Positions 18,071-26,863 of a DNA stretch of 64,000 bases are shown piece by piece. Each line of letters begins with the position of its first letter. Within the stretch, counting starts at the first letter, position 1. The stretch comes from Anaerobaca lacustris (GTDB lineage: Bacteria > Planctomycetota > Phycisphaerae > Sedimentisphaerales > Anaerobacaceae): positions 62,001 to 126,000 of the forward strand of contig NZ_JASCXX010000007.1 in the NCBI RefSeq assembly GCF_030012215.1. Reading direction: 5' to 3'. The notes under the pieces are model-generated. The model worked only from the letters and a program-made list of their open reading frames with translations, ran no database searches and was not told the DNA's origin. A program made the position numbers and the translations under genes.

Positions 18071-19009
18071 TCACACGCCCCAGTCGAGCCTCTCACGGTT
18101 TCGCCAGTAGAATCGTCCGACGCTGTTGGCCAGGGCCAAGAGTAGATAGAGTTGCGCGGCCGATCGGAGATACGACCAGGTGAATAGGTGAGGTATAACC
18201 ATGGTGGCAAGGCCGCCTATGGCCAGGAAGAACAGGACCAATCCGCAGTAGGGTACGAAGGCTCGCCATATTGACTGGACAATCAGCAGGGGATTCAATG
18301 CGTCGAATGAATCCAAGACCACTCCCGCCAGAAACGACATGGGCAGAAAGAAGACGCCGCAGGCCCCCAGCAGCCAGTACCACGCATCGGTCCGCTCGCT
18401 CAGCACGTAGTACACGGCGACAGGCCAGCAGGCAATCGCGACAGAGGCAACCAGGAGGATCGTCTGGGACAGAAGGTCACCGATGCTCAATGCGCCCGTT
18501 ATCTGAATGTCCGAGGCACGTCGATGCCCTCTCGAACTGTCGATGACGCAGTGCGCGACATAATAGCATACATAGCACGCGAAGATGATGTAGAACGGGG
18601 CTGTTAACAGGGTCGTCAGGTAACCGACACCGCCGCTGGGAAGGGTCGCTGCGATGAGCCGGGCCGCTCGACTGATCACGAACGCCACGAGTTGTGGGAC
18701 GATTACAAACACGGCGATGTTCACCGCGCCGGAACTGCTGACCGGATAGGCCAAGGCATCGAGGAACCAGGGAAACCGCGATTCCTCAATTACTTCAGCC
18801 GGAGGGTCGGCCGCAAGAGAGGTCAGCTGGTCTCGGTAGGTCTCTGATGTCATGACCTCGTCGGCTGGGTTTCCTGACGAACCTGCCTGAGCCGGTGCGG
18901 CAGGAACGGTGACCCGGCCCTTGCACTTGGGGCATCGGCCGGTCCGCCCGGCGGAGGACTCGGACACTTTGAGCTTTCGACCGCAATGCTCGCATGGGAA
19001 CTGGACCAT
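18071..19009 (-). CDS. Zinc-ribbon multi-pass membrane protein
   Basis: The 312-residue protein begins with a zinc ribbon: MVQFPCEHCGRKL..GRCPKCKGRV, with C6, C9, C26 and C29 as ligands. A low-complexity linker follows, then about six hydrophobic segments from residue 90 to the end. It closes with VGRFYWRNRERLDWGV. ATG 19009 is chosen because it aligns exactly with the paralogue's start; a GTG at 19030 would add seven residues. Domain order and closing motif match the upstream neighbour, so these are duplicated genes. N-terminal ribbons of this kind are common on planctomycete membrane proteins. The role is unknown. Confidence 0.78.
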   Translation of the reverse strand: MVQFPCEHCGRKLKVSESSAGRTGRCPKCKGRVTVPAAPAQAGSSGNPADEVMTSETYRDQLTSLAADPPAEVIEESRFPWFLDALAYPVSSSGAVNIAVFVIVPQLVAFVISRAARLIAATLPSGGVGYLTTLLTAPFYIIFACYVCYYVAHCVIDSSRGHRRASDIQITGALSIGDLLSQTILLVASVAIACWPVAVYYVLSERTDAWYWLLGACGVFFLPMSFLAGVVLDSFDALNPLLIVQSIWRAFVPYCGLVLFFLAIGGLATMVIPHLFTWSYLRSAAQLYLLLALANSVGRFYWRNRERLDWGV

Positions 19010-19184
19010 CCACACACCGCCAAAATGCACATCCCAGACCTATCCCACGCACCCGAACACGACGCTCTGAGAGAGAAGACGCACAACGCCTGCGATCGTT
19101 ATGGGTTTATCCGGGTTCTTCCGCACATCTCGAGAATCCAGACACGCCCGCATCGTCGCCATTCGCACGCACACGTAAACGCCC

Positions 19185-20186
19185 TCACAATCCCCAGTCG
19201 AGCTTGTCGGCGTTATGCCAGTAGAAGCGACCCAATACATGCGCCAGTACGAAGGTCACGTAGACTGACGTCGCCAGACCGACGGCCTCCAGCCAGAAGG
19301 GCCGCATCTGCTCTTCTTCCATTCCGGCCTGCGAGCCGAGCCACAACAGGGCCCCAACCGCCGCCAGGAGAATCAGCAGGCCCGTGTATTGAAAGAGCGT
19401 GCGGAAGATCGAGCCGAGCAGAAACAGAGGGTTCAGCGCACTGAGCGAATCGTTGACCACCATCGCCAGCAGGCCGATGGGGAAGAACACGAGGGTGTAG
19501 GCTGCAAGACCCCAGAAAATGGCGTCGCGCCCGGGAGCGAACATCGTGTAGAGAACGAACGGGACCAAGTAAACGATGCAGACCGCCAGCAGGTAGGAGA
19601 CGCGCGACCACATCTCGCTTTGTCCTGCTCCGACAAACTCCGGGGCGCGCGTGCCGCCCCGGGCGCTGTCGTGGATGCATTCCGCGAGATACCAGGCGGC
19701 GTAGAGACCCAGGATGAAAGAGAACACGAGGAATACCATGCCCATGTAACCCACCAGGGGGACGAAACGGCGGATGAACTCGAGCAGAAGTGGAGCGACG
19801 CTGAGAAGGACGAGCACGGTCAGGCCGGGACCGCTGGTCGGGTACAGCAGAACATCGATCGGCCAGATGAAACGGCGCTCGCCCGTATGCGAATCGCTCC
19901 GCCGAACACCAAGGGACGTCAGCAGCCGCTCTTCTTCGCGCTGCCGCTCGGCGACCCGTTCGAGCAGCTCCCGCTCATCGGGCAGGTTCAGCATCGCCCC
20001 GTCCAGCGGCTTGGCGGGCGTGATGAGCGTCAACTCATCGTCTTCGGTCTCCACAATCGGTTCCGGCGTGGACGCCTGTGGGATCGTGACCTCAGCCTTG
20101 CACCTCGGACACCGACTGACCCGCCCCGCGCGATCCTCCCGGACCACAAGTCTCTGCGAACAATTCGAACAACGAAACTCAATCAT
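19185..20186 (-). CDS. Zinc-ribbon multi-pass membrane protein (paralogue)
   Basis: This 333-residue product starts MIEFRCSNCSQRL with a four-cysteine zinc ribbon (C6, C9, C26, C29). An acidic linker and a short charged helix (ERVAERQREEERLL) follow, then about six membrane segments. It ends LGRFYWHNADKLDWGL, nearly the same terminal motif as the downstream paralogue, from which it is separated by 175 bases. The shared terminal GRFYW-x-N-x-x-x-LDWG suggests a conserved functional end rather than a random tail. No enzyme motif was found. They may form a paired membrane complex, but this is inference. Confidence 0.78.
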   Translation of the reverse strand: MIEFRCSNCSQRLVVREDRAGRVSRCPRCKAEVTIPQASTPEPIVETEDDELTLITPAKPLDGAMLNLPDERELLERVAERQREEERLLTSLGVRRSDSHTGERRFIWPIDVLLYPTSGPGLTVLVLLSVAPLLLEFIRRFVPLVGYMGMVFLVFSFILGLYAAWYLAECIHDSARGGTRAPEFVGAGQSEMWSRVSYLLAVCIVYLVPFVLYTMFAPGRDAIFWGLAAYTLVFFPIGLLAMVVNDSLSALNPLFLLGSIFRTLFQYTGLLILLAAVGALLWLGSQAGMEEEQMRPFWLEAVGLATSVYVTFVLAHVLGRFYWHNADKLDWGL

Positions 20187-20272
20187 GGGCGCATCATCTG
20201 CGACACGAGAACATGACGACGCGTGAAATCAGATCTCGCATACGCACATCACCATACGACGCGACGCAGAGC

Positions 20273-21010
20273 CTATTCGAACAACTTGTCTTCAACAACC
20301 TTGAGGTTTCTGTTGGCGTAGAACATATCGGGCTCGTGTTTCGTGGCGCGGACTCTGATCTGGTAGTCTGGCTCCTGGGGGTTCTCCGCATCGAAGAGGA
20401 TAAGCCCGAGTCCGAACACGCGACACAATGCATCAAGGCGGGCCAGATCGGATTCGGTGACTGAATTCGGTATGACCAGATAGACTTTGTGAGAAAACAG
20501 TCGATAAGAACACGCCTGGCCAAAGGCTGTGATCAAGGCGTTGGCGTCAGTCTTGATTTCTGCCGATACGATCTCAGCAGGGAATTGAAGGATATCGCTC
20601 TGGCGCGCGCGTAGCACACCTATCGCATCCGGCGTGCCCCATTTATCCTTGAAACAGTTGCCTCCGAGCGCGATCGCTTTGGTGCACTCCTCCAACTCGT
20701 CTACCAAGTAGGCCGCAAAGGAGTTGTAGAAGTGATCTTCTCCCTTCTTCTTGCACATCGCGCTTTCGGCAAGCTTGATGTCACTCTCCACCTCGATCTC
20801 TGTGAACTTGGCGTGGCGGAACAGCCCTCTCGCAGGCTTATTTACCGCTTCAGGCCGAAAGAGGTGCAGATAGGGAATGATCCGTCGTGCCGATTTGACG
20901 TCCGGTAGTTCCGCCTTGAGCCGAACCATCAACTCGGAGAACCGCAAGCCGCGGGGCTCACACGCAAGCAATTCCACCGCCTTGTCACAGATTCTCTCTT
21001 TCTGTGTCAT
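20273..21010 (-). CDS. Winged-helix protein with PD-(D/E)XK nuclease-like core
   Basis: The 245-residue product starts at the ATG at 21010, which has GAGGGGGAG just upstream. Residues 1-68 look like a small winged helix (AVELLACEPRGLRFSELMVRL..ARRIIPYLHLF). Residues 94-210 contain a pattern compatible with a PD-(D/E)XK core: P127-D128 in WGTPDAIGV, then E151-I-K153 in VSAEIKTD, then a helix with Q165 and strands KVYLVIP and GLGLILFD. This arrangement occurs in type II-like restriction endonucleases, Holliday resolvase-like and defence-linked nucleases, but no methyltransferase or other partner is adjacent. It is the last gene of the gltX-recA-alaS transcript, 30 bases after alaS. The function is inferred from fold-like motifs only. 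Confidence 0.65.
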   Translation of the reverse strand: MTQKERICDKAVELLACEPRGLRFSELMVRLKAELPDVKSARRIIPYLHLFRPEAVNKPARGLFRHAKFTEIEVESDIKLAESAMCKKKGEDHFYNSFAAYLVDELEECTKAIALGGNCFKDKWGTPDAIGVLRARQSDILQFPAEIVSAEIKTDANALITAFGQACSYRLFSHKVYLVIPNSVTESDLARLDALCRVFGLGLILFDAENPQEPDYQIRVRATKHEPDMFYANRNLKVVEDKLFE

Positions 21011-21040
21011 GACTGTCTCCCCCTCGCACACCTCTCGATC

Positions 21041-23806
21041 TTACGACAACTTCTGCCTTATCAACTCCCTGGCCTGGGCGAGCGCTTCGTCGAGTTTGGC
21101 GGGGTCTTTGCCGCCGGCCTGGGCCATCTGGGGTCGGCCGCCGCCGCCGCCACCGACGATGGGGGCGATCTCCTTGATGACGTCGCCGGCCTTGAGGCCC
21201 TTCTTGACGAGATCGTCCGTCACGCCGGCCAGCAGCACGACCTTGCCGTCGTCCTCGAAGCCCAGCACGATGGCGGCCGAGCCGGCCTTCTTCTTGAGCA
21301 TGTCCACGGCCTCGCGGGCCCGCTCTATGGAAGTAGACGCCAGACGGCCGACGATAATCGATGAATCTCCCGCTTTTTCGCAGGCGTCGAGCAAATCGCG
21401 GGCCTCGGCCAGCGTATCGGGGCCGGTGGCCTTCGAGGCGGTCTTGAGCTCCCTGCTCAGCTTCTTATTGTCTTCGAGAAGCTGGGCGACGCGGTCGGCG
21501 AGTTTCTCGGCCGGGATCTGGAGCAGAGCGGCGATGCGATCGACGATCTCGCCGGCCTGTTCGAGATAGCCCATCAGGGCCGCGCCGGTCATCGCGGTGA
21601 TGCGGCGTACGCCGGCCGAGATGCTCTCCTCTTTGACGATCTTGAAGCCGCCGATCGAGCCGAGCTGATCGACGTGCGTGCCGCCGCAGAACTCCCGGCT
21701 GAACGCCCTGTCGATCTCATTCTCGCTGCCAGCGCCGACGGCCACAACGCGGACCTCCTCACCATACTTCTCGCCGAACAGGGCCATCGCGCCGAGCTTC
21801 TGCGCGTCGTCCTTGGCCATCACTCTCCAGGTCACGGGCAGATCGGACGCGATCTTCTCGCGCACGAGGGCCTCCACCCTGGCCAGTTCGTCTTTCGTCG
21901 GCGCCTTGGGATACGTGAAGTCGAAGCGAAGGTAATCGGGCCCGACGTAACTGCCCTGCTGCGTGACGGACTTGCCAAGCACCTGCTGCAAGGCCCACTG
22001 GAGCAGGTGCGTGGCGGTGTGGTTCTTCTTGATGGCGTTGCGGTCCTTACTGACCGTCGCGGTGACCGCCTGGCCTGCACCGAGCGCCCCTTCGGCCAAC
22101 TTGCCCCGATGGACGACGCAGTTGGCGATCTTCGTGGTGTTCTCGACAACGAAGGAGGCTGGAGGCTGTAGGCCGTAGGCTGTAGGTTCTTCTCCCGTCT
22201 CCGGCCTGCGGCCTGCGGCCTGAATGACGCCGCAGTCACCCACTTGCCCGCCGGACTCGGCGTAGAAACACGTCTTGTCGAGAATCAGACCGACTTCAAC
22301 GCCCGCAGGTACCTGGCCCTGTTTCTTGAAGCCATCCGGATCGATCCAGCCGAGGAGCGTGCTCTCGCACCGATCGACCTCGTACTTCGGCTGATCGTCG
22401 GTCGTCGGCAGTTCGCTGTCGGTGAGGTTGGCCAGTAGAGCGTCGCTCTTCTTGGCGGCCCGGGCCCGCTGGCGCTGCTCGTCCATCAACTGGGCGAACC
22501 GGCCGGTGTCCACGGCCAGACCGCGCTCCTGGGCCATCAACTGCGTCAGATCGAGAGGAAAACCGTACGTGTCGTAGAGCTGGAAGGCATCGTCGCCGGG
22601 GATCGTCTTGTCGGGCGTCGTGGCGGCGCGATCGGCGGCGCCTCGGAAGATGTCCAGACCCCGGTCGAGCGTGCGACCGAAGCTTGCCTCTTCGGCCTCA
22701 ACGACCGTCGTAACGTGCTGAGCGCGTTCGGCGATTTCGGGGAAGGCCTCGCCCAGCATATCGACCACGACGGGGACCAGTTTGTGCAGGAACGGCTCGT
22801 GCAAGTCGAGTTCCCGGCCGAAGCGCGATGCCCGGCGAAGGATGCGCCGGATGACGTAACCGCGCCCGTCGTTCGAGGGGGTAGCACCGTCGGTGATGGC
22901 GAACACGAGCGTGCGAATGTGGTCGGCGATCACGCGAAACGCATTGTCCGTCTTGTTGCCCAGTCGCGCCGTGTAGGTATGGCCGCACAGCTCGCTCGTG
23001 CGTTCGATGATCGGCATGAACAGGTCGGTGTCGTAGTTGCTCCGTTTGTTCTGGAGCACGGCGACAATGCGTTCGAGCCCGGCGCCGGTGTCCACGCCGT
23101 GGGCAGCGAGCGGCACGAGGTTGCCTGAAGGCTGGCGGTTATACTGAATGAAGACCAGGTTCCACAGCTCGATGAAGCGAGCGCAATCGCCGTTGACCCC
23201 ACAGGTGTGGCCCGGCACACCCTTCATGTTGCACGCATCGGGCCCGAGGTCGATGTGGATCTCACTGCACGGGCCGCACGGACCGGTATCGCCCATCTCC
23301 CAGAAGTTGTCCTTCTTGCCGAACCCCAGCACGCGCTCCGGCGGGATCGGCGTGACCTTCGTCCAGAGTCGGGCGGCCTCTTCGTCTTTTGGCAGTCCGT
23401 CCTTCTCGTCGCCCGCGAAGACCGACGCCCAGAGCTGATCGGGGTTGATCTGCCAGACCTTGGTCAGAAGCTCCCAAGCCCATGCGATCGCCTCGGCTTT
23501 GAAGTAGTCGCCGAACGACCAGTTGCCGAGCATCTCGAAGAACGTGTGGTGATACGTGTCCTTGCCGACTTCTTCGAGGTCGTTGTGCTTGCCGCTGACG
23601 CGCAGGCACTTCTGGCTGTTGGCGGCCCGCGGCCACTGCGGCGCCGTCAGGCCCACGAAGATGTCCTTGAACTGGTTCATTCCCGCGTTCGTGAACAGCA
23701 ACGTCTCGTCGCCGTGCGGCACGATCGGGGAGCTGGGAACGAAGGTATGGCCTCTTTCGAGGAAGAAGTCGATGAAGCTCTTTCGGATTTCACGGGCGGT
23801 CAACAC
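21041..23806 (-). CDS. alaS: Alanine--tRNA ligase
   Basis: AlaS charges tRNA-Ala and edits mischarged Ser/Gly. The GTG at 23806 is selected (921 residues) because the product then starts VLTAREIRKSFIDFF, aligning with other AlaS starts, and AGAGG lies about 10 bases upstream. The class II core has RGHTFVPSSPIVP and NAGMNQFKD. The editing domain metal site is visible as HTATH (about 596-600) and CGGTH (C at about 707). The C-terminal glycine-rich GGGGGGRPQMAQAGG is typical of C-Ala. Just before the editing domain an in-frame repeat-derived segment (bases 22154-22224) adds about 17-20 residues relative to the usual sequence. It is part of the long minus-strand operon. Confidence 0.96.
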   Translation of the reverse strand: MLTAREIRKSFIDFFLERGHTFVPSSPIVPHGDETLLFTNAGMNQFKDIFVGLTAPQWPRAANSQKCLRVSGKHNDLEEVGKDTYHHTFFEMLGNWSFGDYFKAEAIAWAWELLTKVWQINPDQLWASVFAGDEKDGLPKDEEAARLWTKVTPIPPERVLGFGKKDNFWEMGDTGPCGPCSEIHIDLGPDACNMKGVPGHTCGVNGDCARFIELWNLVFIQYNRQPSGNLVPLAAHGVDTGAGLERIVAVLQNKRSNYDTDLFMPIIERTSELCGHTYTARLGNKTDNAFRVIADHIRTLVFAITDGATPSNDGRGYVIRRILRRASRFGRELDLHEPFLHKLVPVVVDMLGEAFPEIAERAQHVTTVVEAEEASFGRTLDRGLDIFRGAADRAATTPDKTIPGDDAFQLYDTYGFPLDLTQLMAQERGLAVDTGRFAQLMDEQRQRARAAKKSDALLANLTDSELPTTDDQPKYEVDRCESTLLGWIDPDGFKKQGQVPAGVEVGLILDKTCFYAESGGQVGDCGVIQAAGRRPETGEEPTAYGLQPPASFVVENTTKIANCVVHRGKLAEGALGAGQAVTATVSKDRNAIKKNHTATHLLQWALQQVLGKSVTQQGSYVGPDYLRFDFTYPKAPTKDELARVEALVREKIASDLPVTWRVMAKDDAQKLGAMALFGEKYGEEVRVVAVGAGSENEIDRAFSREFCGGTHVDQLGSIGGFKIVKEESISAGVRRITAMTGAALMGYLEQAGEIVDRIAALLQIPAEKLADRVAQLLEDNKKLSRELKTASKATGPDTLAEARDLLDACEKAGDSSIIVGRLASTSIERAREAVDMLKKKAGSAAIVLGFEDDGKVVLLAGVTDDLVKKGLKAGDVIKEIAPIVGGGGGGRPQMAQAGGKDPAKLDEALAQARELIRQKLS
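22154..22224. repeat. Heptanucleotide repeat patch inside alaS
   Basis: On the plus strand, four degenerate copies of GGCTGTA (about 22156-22186) and three exact copies of CGGCCTG (22202-22222) flank a short spacer. The patch is in frame in alaS and encodes an A/G/R/P/T-rich stretch (AAGRRPETGEEPTAYGLQ, then PPAS) between the GDCGVI and FVVENT motifs. Seven-base tandem repeats of this type are normally intergenic elements in bacterial genomes. Confidence 0.75.
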
Positions 23807-23890
23807 GTTGTTCGCACCTCTGGTCAGGTTGTTCTGCTGGTTCAATCCGTGGTCAACGCCAAATCATCCCTGCTCGACAAACGCTGTTCG

Positions 23891-25165
23891 CTACTGTTCG
23901 ATCACGACCGGCTGCACCCAGGCCGCCTCCCGCTCGCCGGCGACGTGAGACTTCTCATTGGCCCGCGAGGAAATCACCTTGGCACGGACGTAGATCTCAT
24001 CGCCTTGGAACTCGTATGATGCCGTAGTTCCCTGGACTTGGGCCAATACGGCGCCGACGTCCTTGCTGTAACGGCACGTCGTTCGAATCTCTTTGCCCTC
24101 GGCATCGGTCACCACCCGGCTCGCCGGGTCATACCCGCGTCGCGTGCCGATGAACTGCGTGGTGTACGTGACGCCCGGCTCGGCATCTATGTGAACGGTC
24201 AAGGTCTTGCCCCGGAACGCTACGTCTTTGAGCGACACGCCGGTCGAGCTGTAGAACTCGCCCGCGTCCATGGCGCGGATGATCGACTCCGGCGTCAGAT
24301 GCGTCGCCCGCACGGCGACCCAGGCCTGGCCCGGATTGGCGGCGCGGGCATCGAACTTGTGATAGTTGTGTGCATCGTCGGTCGCCACGCCGTACACGAC
24401 GCCTGCGCCCTGCTCGGCCAGCCGCCGAGTCAGCAGGATATCCCACATCCGTTCCGTGTTGGCCCGAAGATCATCGCCTTCATTGTTCACGTAGCCATGG
24501 GCGTTGTAGACCTCGAAGAACCGAAAGCCTTTGAGTCCCACCATGTCTTCGGCGGTCAGGGCCCACTGGAAATTCGGGTGATTCACGTGGACCAGCATGG
24601 TCTGACCCGTCTTTTTCTGCTGGGCCAGAACGGCATCGATGTTGTTCTGCAAGATGTCGGCCATCGTCGAGCCGCCTTGTGGCGGAATCAGATCGACCAG
24701 ATTGATCGCATTGAGGTGGGGCTTGTCGGTGATCTCCTCGGACTGGATCAGGAGGAAGCGTCCGGCTTGCTCGAAGAGGCCGCGGACTTCCGACAACGGC
24801 TTGAGCCGGACTTCGGTTTGGCCCTTGTCGTTCGTTCGCGTCTCGACCCATTCGTCTGCGAACCGGGCGAGGTACTTGTCGAAGGCCGCCCGTCGGGCGT
24901 CCGTCACCGGCATCCAGCGTTGACCCTGCGACAGAATGTTGTGATCCGACAGCGCCAGGAAGTGATAGCCGTGTTCCTTGTACCACTGGGTCACCATTTC
25001 GGGGAAATCGTCTCCGTCGCTCCAGAACGTGTGGCTGTGCAGATTGCCCTTCCACCAGCGCGGTCCGGCCTGTTCGTCGGCAAACGCAGCCTGTCCCACG
25101 ACCATGCAGATCAGCACGAGCGAGCAGAGAACGACTCTCTTCGATAGTCTGCCTGTGGTTGTCAC
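23891..25165 (-). CDS. Secreted PHP-domain metal-dependent hydrolase (CehA/McbA-like)
   Basis: The 424-residue protein has a signal peptide (1-29, ending A-F-A) and a PHP domain: GNLHSHTFWSDG with H43, H45 and D50, and LSDHN at 73-77, plus VHVNHPNF and a later DAHNYH site. These residues build the two- or three-metal centre of PHP phosphoesterases. Exported members resemble CehA/McbA hydrolases, so a phosphoester or other ester substrate outside the cytoplasm is likely. The start is GTG at 25165 with GGAGGA 8 bases upstream, inside the 3-prime end of recA. Only 3 bases separate the recA stop from this start, implying translational coupling. Confidence 0.85.
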   Translation of the reverse strand: MTTTGRLSKRVVLCSLVLICMVVGQAAFADEQAGPRWWKGNLHSHTFWSDGDDFPEMVTQWYKEHGYHFLALSDHNILSQGQRWMPVTDARRAAFDKYLARFADEWVETRTNDKGQTEVRLKPLSEVRGLFEQAGRFLLIQSEEITDKPHLNAINLVDLIPPQGGSTMADILQNNIDAVLAQQKKTGQTMLVHVNHPNFQWALTAEDMVGLKGFRFFEVYNAHGYVNNEGDDLRANTERMWDILLTRRLAEQGAGVVYGVATDDAHNYHKFDARAANPGQAWVAVRATHLTPESIIRAMDAGEFYSSTGVSLKDVAFRGKTLTVHIDAEPGVTYTTQFIGTRRGYDPASRVVTDAEGKEIRTTCRYSKDVGAVLAQVQGTTASYEFQGDEIYVRAKVISSRANEKSHVAGEREAAWVQPVVIEQ

Positions 25166-25168
25166 CGT

Positions 25169-26233
25169 CTATTCCTCCGATTCTGCGTCCTTGGTCTTGC
25201 CCTTCTCGGGCTCGATCAGCCCCTTGGCCACCAGGACCTTGTTCTTGATCTCACTTCTCAGATCGGGGTTCTCGATAAGGTAGGTCTTGGCGTTTTCCCG
25301 CCCCTGCCCGAGGCGAAGATCGCCAAAGTTGATCCACGCGCCGCTCTTCTGCACGATGTCGGACGCCAGGGCCATATCGAGCAGATCGCCCTCATAGCTG
25401 ATCCCGCTGTCGAACATGATGTCGAACTCGCTGTCGCGGAAGGGCGGAGCGATCTTGTTCTTGACGATCCGCGCCCGGACGCGCGATCCGATGGCGCCCT
25501 TGGCGTCTTTGAGCGTGGTGATCCGCCGCAGATCGATGCGGACGGAGCTGTAGAACTTCAGGGCCTTTCCGCCCGGCGTCGTCTCGGGGTTGCCGAACAT
25601 CACGCCGATCTTCATGCGGATCTGGTTGATAAAGATCAGGGCCGTCCGGCTCTTGCTGATGATGGCAGTGAGCTTCCGCATCGCCTGGCTCATCAGGCGG
25701 GCCTGGAGACCGACGTGCGTGTCACCCATCTCCCCTTCGATCTCGGCCTTCGGGGTCAGCGCGGCCACGGAGTCCACGATGATGATGTCCACGGAATTCG
25801 AGGCGATGAGCATCTGGGCGATGTCGAGCGCCTGCTCGCCCGTATCAGGCTGACTGACCAGCAGGCTGCTGACATCGACGCCCAGCCGCTTGGCCCACGT
25901 TGTATCGAGAGCGTGCTCGGCGTCGATGAACGCGGCTACTCCCCCGAGCTTCTGGGCCTCGGCGATGGCGTGCAGCGCCAGCGTCGTCTTGCCGGAGGAC
26001 TCGGGGCCGAACAGTTCCGTGATCCGGCCTCGCGGCAGTCCGGCACCGCCCAGCGCGATGTCCAGCGACAGCGACCCGGTGCCGATGCCTTCGATTCGGG
26101 CGTACGAGTGCTCGTCCATCTGCATGATGGAGCCTTGTCCGTACTGCTTCTCGATCTGCGCAATCACGCGATGCAGGGCCGCATCCTTGCCACTGGCCTC
26201 CGCCACCGGTGTTGCCTTCTTCGCTCTTGCCAT
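25169..26233 (-). CDS. recA: Recombinase RecA
   Basis: RecA forms ATP-dependent filaments on single-stranded DNA for strand exchange and SOS signalling. The 354-residue product has Walker A GPESSGKT at 76-83, the FIDAEHALD and Walker [13 protein letters not shown] segments, the L1/L2 region with [17 protein letters not shown], and an acidic C-terminus ending DAESEE. ATG 26233 is used; TTGGAG lies 9 bases upstream, and the in-frame TTG at 26251 is part of that SD. There is no obvious LexA-type operator in the 46 bases before it. It is the fourth gene of the minus-strand operon and is immediately followed by the coupled PHP hydrolase gene. Confidence 0.98.
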   Translation of the reverse strand: MARAKKATPVAEASGKDAALHRVIAQIEKQYGQGSIMQMDEHSYARIEGIGTGSLSLDIALGGAGLPRGRITELFGPESSGKTTLALHAIAEAQKLGGVAAFIDAEHALDTTWAKRLGVDVSSLLVSQPDTGEQALDIAQMLIASNSVDIIIVDSVAALTPKAEIEGEMGDTHVGLQARLMSQAMRKLTAIISKSRTALIFINQIRMKIGVMFGNPETTPGGKALKFYSSVRIDLRRITTLKDAKGAIGSRVRARIVKNKIAPPFRDSEFDIMFDSGISYEGDLLDMALASDIVQKSGAWINFGDLRLGQGRENAKTYLIENPDLRSEIKNKVLVAKGLIEPEKGKTKDAESEE

Positions 26234-26279
26234 TTGCTTGATCTCCAACAAATCGTCTCGCGTATCGGTTCTGTACCTG

Positions 26280-26855
26280 CTATCGCAGTCTATACCTGCC
26301 CAGACACGTGTAAAGAGGTCCTTCCGGCCTCAATTCGCTCTGATACACACACGCCGAATCGCAGCGCATCGCGCCGAGATCGAAATCCTTGTATTGCTCG
26401 GCCATCTTGGCCAGCGCCACGCCGGCCTTGGTATTTCGTATGCGGCACAGCGTCAGATGCCCGGAGAACTTGCGGGCCTCTTTGGGCCAGCCGGCCGAGG
26501 CCAGCTCGTCCTCGAGGTCCTGCTGGAGTTCCAGCAGCTCGGGGCAGTCCAGTCCCGCGCCGACCCATAGCACGCGAGCGCTGTGGCCGCCGAAGCACCC
26601 AACCTCGTTGACGCCCAGGTCGAACGCCTTATGGCGGGCCGCCACGGTCTTGACCGCCTCACAGACGTTGACGACCTCGCGATCCCGAACCTCGCCCAGG
26701 AACTTGAGCGTCAGGTGCATCGCCTCCGGGTGGACCCATTTGACGTCGCTCTTGCGAATGTCCGCCCCGGCAACGATCTCCTGCTGCAAGTCGCCCAAAG
26801 CCGTCTGGATGTCCTCGTCAATCTCGATAGCGATGAAACACCGCATCGTTGGCAT
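26280..26855 (-). CDS. thpR: RNA 2-prime,3-prime-cyclic phosphodiesterase
   Basis: The 191-residue product belongs to the LigT/2H phosphoesterase family, which opens 2-prime,3-prime-cyclic phosphate ends of RNA. Both catalytic H-x-T-x motifs are present: HLTL at 47-50 followed by KFLGE, and HLTL at 133-136 followed by CRI. ATG 26855 is the first in-frame start after the preceding stop, with GAAGG 3 bases away; ATG 26846 (three residues later) is an alternative. It lies 8 bases after the PfkB-like kinase gene and 46 bases before recA. Confidence 0.92.
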   Translation of the reverse strand: MPTMRCFIAIEIDEDIQTALGDLQQEIVAGADIRKSDVKWVHPEAMHLTLKFLGEVRDREVVNVCEAVKTVAARHKAFDLGVNEVGCFGGHSARVLWVGAGLDCPELLELQQDLEDELASAGWPKEARKFSGHLTLCRIRNTKAGVALAKMAEQYKDFDLGAMRCDSACVYQSELRPEGPLYTCLGRYRLR

Positions 26856-26863
26856 TCGCCTTC

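Noticed and set aside
26234-26279. Search for a LexA-type operator ahead of recA
   Set aside because: No CTGT-N8-ACAG, GAAC-N4-GTTC or GTTC-N7-GTTC pattern is present in the 46-base gap.
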